DNA from: Corallococcus sicarius
Lineage (GTDB): Bacteria > Myxococcota > Myxococcia > Myxococcales > Myxococcaceae
Direction: 5' to 3'
Assembly: GCF_003611735.1 (NCBI RefSeq)
Contig: NZ_RAWG01000012.1
Span: forward strand, 1-63,193
DNA length: 63,193 nucleotides
Made by a program: the position numbers and the translations under genes. Under the pieces are notes generated by a model. That model searched no databases and had not been told where the DNA came from. It saw only the letters and a list, made by a program, of their open reading frames with translations. Below, piece by piece: positions 16,409 through 24,635 of the stretch (position 1 is its first letter; each line of letters opens with the position of its first letter).

Positions 16409-17634
16409 AAACTGAATCGGCGGACATCCTCATCATTGGCGCGGGCCCCGCGGGCTCCGTCGCGGCGGGCCTCCTTCGCAAGCAGGGCCGTGATGTCCTC
16501 GTGCTGGAGCGCGAGCAGTTCCCGCGCTTCTCCATCGGCGAGAGCCTGCTGCCCCAGAGCATGGAGTACATCGAGGAGGCCGGCCTGCTCCAGGACGTGG
16601 TGGAGGCGGGCTTCCAGTACAAGAACGGCGCGGCCTTCCAGCGCGGTGACCGGTACACGGACTTCGACTTCCGCGAAAAGTTCAGCCCCGGCTGGGGCAC
16701 CACCTTCCAGGTGCAGCGCGCCCACTTCGACCACGTCCTCGCCAAGGGCGCCGAGCGCAAGGGCGCCACCGTGCGCTTCCGCCACGAGGTCCTCTCCGTG
16801 GACGTCAGCGGCGAGCAGCCGGAGGTGACGGCGCGCTCCCCCGAGGGTGAGACGTACCGCGTCCGCGCCCGCTTCCTCCTGGACGCCAGTGGCTTCGGCC
16901 GCGTGCTGCCGCGCCTGTTGAACCTGGAGACGCCGTCGAACTTCCCCAAGCGCGGCGCCATCTTCACCCACGTGTTGGATCGCACGCCGCCGGGCAGCTT
17001 CGACCGCAACAAGATCCGCGTGACGGTGCACCCGGAGCACGTGCACGTCTGGTACTGGACCATCCCCTTCTCCGACGGCCGCTGCTCGCTGGGCGTCGTC
17101 GCGAAGACGGAGTTCCTGGAGCAGTACCAGGGCACGGACACGGAGCGGCTCCAGGCCATCGTCCGGGAGGCGCCCGCGCTCCAGGACCTGCTCAAGGACG
17201 CCGTCTGGGACACGCCCGCGCGCAAGCTCACCGGCTACGCGGCCAACGTGAAGTCGCTGTGGGGTCCGGGCTTCGCGCTCCTGGGCAACGCGGGCGAGTT
17301 CCTGGATCCGGTCTTCTCCTCCGGTGTCACCATCGCCTTCAAGTCCGCGAGCCTCGCGTCGGCCTGCCTCGCGCGCCAGTTCGCCGGGGAGAAGGTGGAC
17401 TGGGAGCGCGACTACGCGAAGCCGCTCAAGGCGGGCGTGGACACCTTCCGCACCTTCGTGGAGTCCTGGTACGAGGGCGGCTTCCAGAACGTCATCTTCC
17501 ACCCCAACGCGTCCCCGGACGTGCGGAAGATGATCTCCGCCATCCTCGCGGGCTACGCCTGGGACAAGAACAACCCCTACGTCGCGGACAGCAAGCGGCG
17601 CCTGGGCGTGCTCGAGGAACTGTGCGCCGCCTGA
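16405..17634 (+). CDS. Flavin-dependent halogenase-like oxidoreductase
   Basis: 409 aa beginning at TTG 16405, preceded by an AGGAAAG ribosome binding site 7 bases upstream and overlapping the exporter stop (TTGA). The FAD-binding GAGPAG motif is near residue 12. Halogenase signatures are visible: K73 in KNGAAF, the WYWTIP motif at 216-221 (WxWxIP) and FLDPVFSSG at 299-307 (FxxPxxSxG of phenol/pyrrole-type halogenases). This suggests halogenation, or at least hydroxylation, of the aryl head or polyene. Related flavin oxidoreductases occur in flexirubin and xanthomonadin clusters, and the latter pigments are brominated. The reaction is inferred. Confidence 0.82.
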   Translation: MKTESADILIIGAGPAGSVAAGLLRKQGRDVLVLEREQFPRFSIGESLLPQSMEYIEEAGLLQDVVEAGFQYKNGAAFQRGDRYTDFDFREKFSPGWGTTFQVQRAHFDHVLAKGAERKGATVRFRHEVLSVDVSGEQPEVTARSPEGETYRVRARFLLDASGFGRVLPRLLNLETPSNFPKRGAIFTHVLDRTPPGSFDRNKIRVTVHPEHVHVWYWTIPFSDGRCSLGVVAKTEFLEQYQGTDTERLQAIVREAPALQDLLKDAVWDTPARKLTGYAANVKSLWGPGFALLGNAGEFLDPVFSSGVTIAFKSASLASACLARQFAGEKVDWERDYAKPLKAGVDTFRTFVESWYEGGFQNVIFHPNASPDVRKMISAILAGYAWDKNNPYVADSKRRLGVLEELCAA

Positions 17635-18194
17635 GCGTCCTCCTCGCGCTCGCGGGCCTCGTCGCCTGCGCCACCCCGCGCCCAAGGCCGCCCGAGTCGA
17701 AGCCCGGTGAAACCCTGCCGGAGCTTCGGCTCGCCCCCGCGGCCCTGGGCGCCACGGTGAGCCTCACCCAGCGCCTGGTGTTCGCCCATGAAGCGGACCC
17801 GGGCGGCCCCCGCTCGCTGGAGGCCCTGCTGGAGGTGGACGCCGGCTTGATGCAGCTGGCCGGCTTCGCCCTGGGGCAGCGCATCCTCACCCTGCGGTGG
17901 AACGGCGCCGCCCTGGAGGAGGAGCGCGACCCCCGCCTGCCCGCCCAGTTCCAGTCCGGGCCCGTGCTCCGGGACGTGCAGCTCGTCTACTGGCCGGCCG
18001 AAGCCGTGCGGGCTGCCCTGCCCGCCGGCTGGACGCTGGAGGACGGGCCGGGACAACGCACCCTGTCGAAGGACGGCAGGGAATGGGTGACGGTGCGCTA
18101 CGATGGGAGCCCGCGCTGGGAAGGGCGCACCCTGCTCACCAACCTCTCCGAGCACTACCAGCTCACCATCGACTCGCGCCTCGCGGACGAGTGA
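17622..18194 (+). CDS. apeN: DUF3261-type lipoprotein
   Basis: 190 aa from GTG 17622, with a GAGGA upstream and a 13-nt overlap with the oxidoreductase gene. The N-terminus is a lipoprotein signal with lipobox LVAC. A DUF3261 lipoprotein after the exporter is typical of APE clusters and may sit in the outer membrane as acceptor for the polyene lipid, but this role is inferred. The end overlaps a possible GTG start of the ketosynthase (GTGA at 18191). Confidence 0.72.
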   Translation: MRRLSVLLALAGLVACATPRPRPPESKPGETLPELRLAPAALGATVSLTQRLVFAHEADPGGPRSLEALLEVDAGLMQLAGFALGQRILTLRWNGAALEEERDPRLPAQFQSGPVLRDVQLVYWPAEAVRAALPAGWTLEDGPGQRTLSKDGREWVTVRYDGSPRWEGRTLLTNLSEHYQLTIDSRLADE

Positions 18195-18202
18195 CTGTCT
18201 CC

Positions 18203-19384
18203 ATGATGCCTCCCGTCTTCCTCAACCAGCTCGGCCTCGTCTGCGCCCTGGGCTCCGGGAAGCACGCGGTGGCCCAGGCCCTGTTCGCGACCGCCCCCAC
18301 CGGCGTGGCCTCCCACGCCGGGTTCGCGGATCGCCCCCTGCACCTGGGCGTCGTCACCGCTGGGCTTGTGGCCCAGGACGCGCTGCCCAAGGCCCTGCAC
18401 AGCCGCAACAACGCGCTGCTGCTCACGGCGCTCGCCCAGGTGCGTCCCGCCGTGGACGCCGCCATCGCCCGGTTCGGTCCGGAGCGCGTGGCGGTGGTGC
18501 TGGGCACCAGCACCTCCGGCATCGGCGAGGGCGAGGCCGCCATCGCGGGCCACCACGCCACGGGCCAGCTGCCCGCATCCTTCCACCTGTGCCAGCAGGA
18601 GCTGGGCGCCCCGGCGCAGGCGCTCACGCACGTGCTGGGGCTCGCGGGGCCGTCCTACGTCATCTCCACCGCGTGCTCCTCCAGCGCCAAGGCGCTCGCC
18701 AGCGCGGCGCGGCTGTTGCGCGCGGGTACGGTGGACGCGGTGCTGACGGGCGGCGTGGATTCGCTGTGCCGCTTCACCGTGGCGGGCTTCCGCTCGTTGG
18801 ACTCGGTGAGCGAGGAGCGCTGCAACCCGATGAGCGTCCGCCGCCACGGCATCAACATTGGCGAGGCCGCGGCGCTGTTCCTGATGACGCGCGAGCCGGG
18901 GCCGGTGCGCCTCTCCGGCTGGGGCGAGTCCTCCGACGCGCACCACATCTCCGCGCCGGAGCCCGGCGGCCGGGGCGCCCTCACCGCCATCCGCGAGGCG
19001 CTGACGCGCGCGGGGCTGTCCCCGGAGCGCGTGGACTACGTGAACCTGCACGGCACCGCGACGGTGCAGAACGACGCCATGGAGAGCCGCGCGGTGCACG
19101 CGCTCCTGGGCCCGGACGTGAAGGCCAGCTCCACCAAGCCGCTCACCGGCCACACGCTGGGCGCCGCCGGAGCGCTGGAGGCCGCGTTCGCGTGGCTCAC
19201 GCTGGTGGACAACCCGCAGGGCAAGCTGCCCGCGCACTTCTGGGACGGCGAAGCGGACCCCACCCTGCCGGCGCTGTCGCTGGTGAAGCCGGGCGAGGCG
19301 CTGGGGCGGCCGGTGCGCTCCGTGCTGAGCAATTCGTTCGCCTTCGGGGGCAGCAACGCGGCCCTCGTGCTGGAGAACGCCTGA
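18203..19384 (+). CDS. apeO: FabF-like ketosynthase
   Basis: 393 aa from ATG 18203; GTG 18191 (which overlaps the previous stop) and ATG 18206 are alternatives. Complete Cys-His-His catalytic set: C158 in TACSSS, H283 in NLHGTA and H317 in KPLTGHTLGAAG, plus the C-terminal NSFAFGGSN. It is expected to pair with the chain length factor encoded first in the operon and extend the aryl polyene by decarboxylative condensation. The TGATG overlap links it to the dehydratase. Confidence 0.9.
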   Translation: MMPPVFLNQLGLVCALGSGKHAVAQALFATAPTGVASHAGFADRPLHLGVVTAGLVAQDALPKALHSRNNALLLTALAQVRPAVDAAIARFGPERVAVVLGTSTSGIGEGEAAIAGHHATGQLPASFHLCQQELGAPAQALTHVLGLAGPSYVISTACSSSAKALASAARLLRAGTVDAVLTGGVDSLCRFTVAGFRSLDSVSEERCNPMSVRRHGINIGEAAALFLMTREPGPVRLSGWGESSDAHHISAPEPGGRGALTAIREALTRAGLSPERVDYVNLHGTATVQNDAMESRAVHALLGPDVKASSTKPLTGHTLGAAGALEAAFAWLTLVDNPQGKLPAHFWDGEADPTLPALSLVKPGEALGRPVRSVLSNSFAFGGSNAALVLENA

Positions 19385-19848
19385 TGCGCACCCCCATCGA
19401 CCTGCCCATCGCGGACCTCGTGCCCCATGGCGGGCGGATGCGGCTGCTCGACCGCGTGCTGGAAGGCGACGCGGAGACGCTGCTCGCGGAGGTGACGGTG
19501 CGCGAGGACAGCCTGTTCTTCGCCGACGGCGCCGTGGGCGGCTGGGTGGGCATCGAGTACATGGCCCAGGCCGTGGCGGCCTGGGCCGGCTGGCATGCGC
19601 GGCTTCGCGGGGAGGCGCCGAAGGTGGGCTTCCTCCTGGGCACCCGGCGCTATGAGTGCAGCCGCCCCGTCTTCCGGCCGGGGGAGTGCCTGCGCGTCGA
19701 AGTGCACCGCCAGTTCTTCGCGGACAACGGGCTGGGCCAGTTCGACTGCACCATCACCATCGGGACGCAGACGGTGGCCACGGCGGCGCTGACGGTGTTC
19801 GAGCCGCCCGCCGGGCAGGACGTGAGGAGGGGCAACACAGATGGGTGA
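19384..19848 (+). CDS. apeP: Hotdog-fold 3-hydroxyacyl-ACP dehydratase
   Basis: 154 aa, COG4706-type. The LVPHGGRMRLLDRVL start carries the conserved His, and VGIEYMAQAVAAWAG carries the conserved Glu of the hotdog active site. In characterised APE systems ApeP works with ApeI as a dehydratase pair (family knowledge); here ApeI is fused to the ligase. Overlaps on both sides, 1 nt and 8 nt. Confidence 0.85.
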   Translation: MRTPIDLPIADLVPHGGRMRLLDRVLEGDAETLLAEVTVREDSLFFADGAVGGWVGIEYMAQAVAAWAGWHARLRGEAPKVGFLLGTRRYECSRPVFRPGECLRVEVHRQFFADNGLGQFDCTITIGTQTVATAALTVFEPPAGQDVRRGNTDG

Positions 19849-20572
19849 CAAGACGGTGCTGGTGACGGGCTCCAGCCGGGGCATCGGCCGCGCCATCGCG
19901 CTGCGCCTGGCGCGGGACGGCTTCGACGTCGTGGTGCACTGCCGCAGCCGGCGCGAGGAAGCGGACGCCGTGGCGGCGCTCGTGCGCGACGCGGGGCGTG
20001 AGGCGCGCGTGCTCCAGTTCGACGTGGCGGACCGCGCGGGGACGCAGGCGGCGCTGCTGGCCGACGTGGAGGCCCACGGCTGCTACTACGGGGTGGTGTG
20101 CAACGCGGGCATCGCGCGCGACAACGCCTTCCCGTCGATGACGCCCGACGAATGGGACAGCGTCATCCACACCAACCTGGACGCCTTCTACAACGTGCTC
20201 AACCCGCTCACGATGCCGCTCGTGCGCCGCAAGAAGCCGGGCCGCATCGTCACGCTCGCGTCGGTGTCCGGCCTGATGGGCAACCGGGGCCAGGTGAACT
20301 ACAGCGCCGCCAAGGCGGGCATCATCGGCGCGACGAAGGCGCTCGCGGTGGAGCTGGCCAAGCGCAACATCACCGTCAACTGCGTGGCCCCGGGCCTCAT
20401 CGACACGGAGATGCTGCCGCCGGAGGTCCTGGAAGAGGCGCTGAAGATCATCCCCGCCCGCCGGGTGGGGAAGCCCGAGGAGGTCGCCGCCGCGGTGAGC
20501 TTCCTCATGGCCGAGGACGCCGGCTACATCACGCGTCAGGTGATTTCCGTGAACGGGGGGATGGTCGGATGA
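19841..20572 (+). CDS. apeQ: 3-ketoacyl-ACP reductase (FabG-like)
   Basis: 243-aa short-chain dehydrogenase/reductase. NADPH-binding TGSSRGIG near the N-terminus, CNAG motif, catalytic Y154 and K158 in NYSAAKAG, and C-terminal INGG-like VNGGMVG. Reduces 3-keto intermediates in each elongation round before dehydration. The ATG of the following ketosynthase overlaps its TGA (ATGA). Confidence 0.92.
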   Translation: MGDKTVLVTGSSRGIGRAIALRLARDGFDVVVHCRSRREEADAVAALVRDAGREARVLQFDVADRAGTQAALLADVEAHGCYYGVVCNAGIARDNAFPSMTPDEWDSVIHTNLDAFYNVLNPLTMPLVRRKKPGRIVTLASVSGLMGNRGQVNYSAAKAGIIGATKALAVELAKRNITVNCVAPGLIDTEMLPPEVLEEALKIIPARRVGKPEEVAAAVSFLMAEDAGYITRQVISVNGGMVG

Positions 20573-21807
20573 GGCGCGTGGTCGTCACCGGAGTGGGGGC
20601 CCTGAGTCCGCTGGGGCACGACTGGCGGACGGTGGAGGCGCGGCTGCGCGGGCGCCAGAACGCCGTCCGGGTGATGGAGAACTGGAAGCAGTACCAGGGC
20701 CTGCACACGCGGCTGGGTGCGCCCGCCGCGCCGTTCGAACTGCCGTCGTCCACGTACTCGCGCAAGACGACGCGCACCATGGGCCGCGTGGCGCTGATGG
20801 CGACGCGGGCCAGCGAGCTGGCGCTCCAGGACGCGGGCCTCCTGGGGGACCCGCTGGTGAAGGGCGGGAAGCTGGGCATCGCCTACGGTTCGTCCGCGGG
20901 GACGCCGGAGAACATGGGCGACTTCGGGAAGATGATCACCGAGAAGACGACGGAGGGCATCACCGCGACGACGTACCTGCGGATGATGTCCCATACGGCG
21001 GCGGTGAACATCGGCGTCTTCTTCGGCATCACCGGGCGCATCATCACCACGTCCAGCGCGTGCACCTCCGGCAGCCAGGGCATCGGCTACGCGTACGAGG
21101 CCATCAAGCTGGGCCGGCAGGTGGCGATGCTCGCGGGCGGCGCGGAGGAGCTGGACGCCACCGGCGCCGCCGTCTTCGACACCCTCTTCGCCACCAGCAC
21201 GAAGCACAACGAGGCGCCGCACGAGTCGCCCCGGCCCTTCCATGCCCAGCGCGACGGGCTGGTGCTGGGAGAGGGCGCGTGCACGCTGGTGCTGGAGGAG
21301 CTGGAGCACGCCAAGGCGCGCGGCGCGACCATCCACGCGGAGCTGCTGGGCTACGGCACCAACAGCGACGGCCGTCACGTCACCCAGCCCAACGCGGACA
21401 CCATGGCGCAGGCGATGCGGCTGGCCCTGGAGGACGCGGGCGTCCCGGCCTCCGCCATCCCGTACGTCAACGCGCACGGCACGGCCACGGACACGGGCGA
21501 CGCCGCGGAGAGCGCGGCCACGCTCGCGGTGTTCGGGGAGAAGGTCGCCCTCTCCTCCCTCAAGAGCTACATGGGCCACACGCTGGGGGCCTGCGGCGCG
21601 CTGGAGGCGTGGATGAGCATCCAGATGATGCGCTCGGACTGGTTCGCCCCCACGCTGCACCTGGACGCGGACTCGGTGGATCCCAAGTGCGCGCCCCTGG
21701 ACTATGTCATGGGCGAGGGCCGTCCCCTTCAGACGGACCTGGTGATGAGCAACAACTTCGCCTTCGGTGGCATCAACACGTCGTTGATCTTCCGCCGCTG
21801 GCCCTGA
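20569..21807 (+). CDS. apeR: FabF-like ketosynthase 2
   Basis: 412 aa from ATG 20569. C165 in SACTSGS, H303 in NAHGTATD and H337 in SYMGHTLGACG form the catalytic set; VTGVGALSPLG marks the N-terminus. APE operons carry two complete ketosynthases plus the CLF, and this one probably acts as homodimer (by analogy with ApeR). The open frame upstream to 20098 is a shadow of the reductase gene. Confidence 0.9.
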   Translation: MRRVVVTGVGALSPLGHDWRTVEARLRGRQNAVRVMENWKQYQGLHTRLGAPAAPFELPSSTYSRKTTRTMGRVALMATRASELALQDAGLLGDPLVKGGKLGIAYGSSAGTPENMGDFGKMITEKTTEGITATTYLRMMSHTAAVNIGVFFGITGRIITTSSACTSGSQGIGYAYEAIKLGRQVAMLAGGAEELDATGAAVFDTLFATSTKHNEAPHESPRPFHAQRDGLVLGEGACTLVLEELEHAKARGATIHAELLGYGTNSDGRHVTQPNADTMAQAMRLALEDAGVPASAIPYVNAHGTATDTGDAAESAATLAVFGEKVALSSLKSYMGHTLGACGALEAWMSIQMMRSDWFAPTLHLDADSVDPKCAPLDYVMGEGRPLQTDLVMSNNFAFGGINTSLIFRRWP

Positions 21808-21824
21808 CCCCTGGAGAACCCGCG

Positions 21825-22256
21825 ATGAAGAAAACCCTCCTGTTGCTGGCGCTGACGGCCGCGAGCCCCGCGCTCGCGCGCGACACCGTGGTGAAGATCA
21901 AGCTGGCGGATGTGTTCGAACTGCCCGAGGCGAAGCAGAAGCTGGACGGCACGGTGAAGATCTACCTGGACGGCCAGAAGACGCCCTCGGTGAAGAAGAC
22001 GCTGGGCAGTGACGTGACGAACAAGAAGACCAACGCCGTGGGCAAGTCGGACGAGTTCGCCTGCAAGTGGGCCACGCTCTCCGCGCTCATCGCCCTGCAG
22101 GAGGGCGCGAAGAAGAACGGCGCCAACGCGGTGGTCAACGTCGTGAGCTATTACAAGAAGGTGGAGTTCAAGAGCGCCACCGAGATTGAGTGCCACGCGG
22201 GCACCATGGTCGCGGGCGTCGCGCTCAAGGGCGACTACGCCACCATCGGCAAGTAG
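21825..22256 (+). CDS. Small periplasmic 'excinuclease ATPase-like' protein
   Basis: 143 aa with a clear signal peptide (MKK, hydrophobic core, PALA|RD). Conserved blocks VTNKKTNAVGKSDEFAC and NAVVNVVSYYKK plus ECHAG identify a small secreted family that is widely mis-named after excinuclease; it has no ATPase motif. A GGAG site lies 9 bases before ATG 21825. It is the last gene of the operon, 17 nt after apeR, so it is probably part of the pigment pathway, but its role is unknown. Two cysteines could form a disulfide. Confidence 0.72.
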   Translation: MKKTLLLLALTAASPALARDTVVKIKLADVFELPEAKQKLDGTVKIYLDGQKTPSVKKTLGSDVTNKKTNAVGKSDEFACKWATLSALIALQEGAKKNGANAVVNVVSYYKKVEFKSATEIECHAGTMVAGVALKGDYATIGK

Positions 22257-22290
22257 CTGCCAGTGGTGCGGGCGGGTCGCGAGGACGCCA

Positions 22291-22318
22291 CGCCCCGGGG
22301 GGCCGCCGTCCCGGGGCG
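22291..22318 (+). terminator. Strong GC stem-loop ending the APE operon
   Basis: CGCCCCGGG (22291-22299) and CCCGGGGCG (22310-22318) form a perfect 9-bp stem with a 10-base loop, 34 bases after the last stop codon. No U-run follows, which is common for terminators in very GC-rich genomes. It fits the end of the long operon. Confidence 0.5.
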
Positions 22319-22437
22319 GTGAGGCCGCGCCCCACCTTTCACGCGCTTCCTGGGATGAAAGCGGCGTTTGCGCTGTTGGCGGCGCGACCCCCTGCGCCAG
22401 AGTGCGCCACCCCGTTGGGGTCCATCCAGGAGCTTCC

Positions 22438-24597
22438 ATGACGTCCCGTTCCAGACCGCCGTTTGGCGTCGCGCGCATGACGCTCGGCGTCTATGCGTCC
22501 GCGCTCATCACCGCCTGTGCGTCCTCCGCGCCCGCCGAGAAGGGCTCCACGCCGGCCTCCGCGCCGGCCGCCGCGACCACGCCGCCGCCCGCGCCCCCTG
22601 CCCCGCCCAAGCCCGTCTACGGCAGCTTCGGGATCGACACGCCCGGGATGGACCCGTCGGTGAAGCCGGGCGACGACTTCTACCGCTACGTCAACGGCAA
22701 GTGGCTGGACACCACGGAGATCCCCGCCGAACGCTCGTCCATGGGCATGTTCACGCGGCTGGCGGAGGAGGCCACGAAGCAGACGCGCGATTTGCTGGAG
22801 GCCGCCGCGAAGTCGGACGCCGCGCCGGGCAGCGAGGACCGCAAGCTGGGTGACTACTACGCCAGCTTCATGGACGAGGCCGCCATCGAGGCCAAGGGCA
22901 CCGCCCCGCTCAAGCCGGAGCTGGAGCGCATCGCGGCCGTCGCCAACCGCAAGGACCTGGCCCAGCTGCTGGGCACCACGCTGCGCGCGGACGTGGACGC
23001 GCTCAACACCGGGCAGACCACCACCGACCGCCTCTTCGGCCTGTGGGTGGCGGAGGACCTGAACGACCCCAGCCGCTACGTCGCGTACCTGCTCCAGGGC
23101 GGCCTGCTGATGCCGGACCGCGACTTCTACCTGAAGGACACGCCGCGCTTCAAAGAGGTGCGGGAGAAGTACCAGAAGCACATCGCCGCGCAGCTGAAGA
23201 ACGCGGGCATCCCCGACCCCGAGGCGAAGGCGAAGGCCATCTACGGCCTGGAGAAGAAGATCGCCCAGGCGCACTGGTCCGCCCAGGACACGCAGGACGT
23301 GGCGAAGACGAACAACCCCTGGAAGCAGGCGGACTTCGCGAAGAAGGCGCCCGGCCTGGACTGGGCGGCGTGGTTCGCGGGCGCGGGGCTGTCCCAGCAG
23401 ACGGACTTCATCGTCTGGCAGCCGAGCGCGCTCACCGGCATCGCGAAGCTCGTGGGCAGCGAGCCGCTCCAGACGTGGAAGGACTACCTGGCCTTCCACG
23501 CCATCGTGCACGGCACCCCGGTGCTGCCCAAGGCGTTCGTGGACGAGGCGTTCGAGTTCAGCGGCAAGACGCTCTCCGGCACGCAGCAGCTGCGCGAGCG
23601 CTGGAAGCGCGGCGTGGAGCACACCAACCACGCCCTGGGTGAGGCCGTGGGCAAGCGCTACGTGGCGAAGCACTTCCCGCCCCGGGCCAAGGCCGAGGCG
23701 GACGTGATGGTGCGCAACATCCTGGCCGCGCTGGGCCGCCACATCGACGCGCTGGAGTGGATGTCGCCGGAGACCAGGGCCCGCGCCAAGGAGAAGCTGG
23801 GCACGGTGCAGGTGGGCATCGGGCACCCGGACACGTGGCGCGACTACGCTGGGCTGGAGGTCGTGAAGGGGGACGCCTTCGGCAACGCCGAGCGCGCGAA
23901 CCTCTTCGAGTACCAGCGCAACGTGGCGAAGCTGGGCAAGCCCGTGGACCGCAAGGAATGGTTCATGACGCCGCAGGAGGTGAACGCGCTCAACTCGCCG
24001 CAGCAGAACTCCATCATCTTCCCGGCCGCCATCCTCCAGGCACCCTTCTTCGACCCCAACGCGGATCCGGCGGTGAACTACGGCGGCATCGGCTCCGTCA
24101 TCGGCCATGAGATCATCCACAGCTTCGACGACGTGGGCGCGCAGTTCGACGCGCAGGGGAAGCTTGCCAACTGGTGGACGCCGAAGGACCTGGAGCAGTT
24201 CAAGACCGCCGGCAAGGCGCTCGCCGCCCAGTTCAACACCTACCGCCCGCTGCCCGACGTGACGGTGAACGGTGAGCTGACGCTGGGAGAGAACATCGCC
24301 GACGTGGGCGGCATCTCCATCGCGCGGGACGCGTACGTGATGTCGCTGAACGGCAAGCCCGCGCCCACGCTGGAGGGCTTCACGGGGGATCAGCGCTTCT
24401 ACATGGGCTTCGCCCAGGTGTGGCGCAACAAGTACCGCGACGCGCTCCTGCGCCGGCTGCTGGTGACGGACGGCCACTCGCCGGGCCCGTTCCGTGCCGC
24501 CACCGTGCGCAACGCGGACGCGTGGTACCAGGCCTTCGACGTGAAGCCCGGGCAGGGCCTCTACCTGCCGCCGGAGAAGCGCGTGAAGATCTGGTAG
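22438..24597 (+). CDS. M13 family metallopeptidase lipoprotein (neprilysin-like)
   Basis: 719 aa. A lipoprotein signal ends at C27 (lipobox ITAC), followed by an Ala/Pro-rich linker. The mature protein is a full-length M13 peptidase: zinc motif H557-E-I-I-H561, third ligand E618 in ENIADVGG, and the substrate-binding VNALNSPQQN block (NAxY-type position altered to NALN). It cleaves peptides at the cell envelope; myxobacteria carry several, some linked to development (general knowledge). Separate from the pigment operon by a terminator-like hairpin. Confidence 0.93.
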   Translation: MTSRSRPPFGVARMTLGVYASALITACASSAPAEKGSTPASAPAAATTPPPAPPAPPKPVYGSFGIDTPGMDPSVKPGDDFYRYVNGKWLDTTEIPAERSSMGMFTRLAEEATKQTRDLLEAAAKSDAAPGSEDRKLGDYYASFMDEAAIEAKGTAPLKPELERIAAVANRKDLAQLLGTTLRADVDALNTGQTTTDRLFGLWVAEDLNDPSRYVAYLLQGGLLMPDRDFYLKDTPRFKEVREKYQKHIAAQLKNAGIPDPEAKAKAIYGLEKKIAQAHWSAQDTQDVAKTNNPWKQADFAKKAPGLDWAAWFAGAGLSQQTDFIVWQPSALTGIAKLVGSEPLQTWKDYLAFHAIVHGTPVLPKAFVDEAFEFSGKTLSGTQQLRERWKRGVEHTNHALGEAVGKRYVAKHFPPRAKAEADVMVRNILAALGRHIDALEWMSPETRARAKEKLGTVQVGIGHPDTWRDYAGLEVVKGDAFGNAERANLFEYQRNVAKLGKPVDRKEWFMTPQEVNALNSPQQNSIIFPAAILQAPFFDPNADPAVNYGGIGSVIGHEIIHSFDDVGAQFDAQGKLANWWTPKDLEQFKTAGKALAAQFNTYRPLPDVTVNGELTLGENIADVGGISIARDAYVMSLNGKPAPTLEGFTGDQRFYMGFAQVWRNKYRDALLRRLLVTDGHSPGPFRAATVRNADAWYQAFDVKPGQGLYLPPEKRVKIW

Positions 24598-24635
24598 TGC
24601 CCGCGTGCAGCGGAGGCACGCCCCCTGTGCGCCTT

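Noticed and set aside
5551-22256. Flexirubin or dialkylresorcinol cluster
   Set aside because: No DarA aromatase or DarB KAS III-like gene is present in the window, so only the polyene part is supported.
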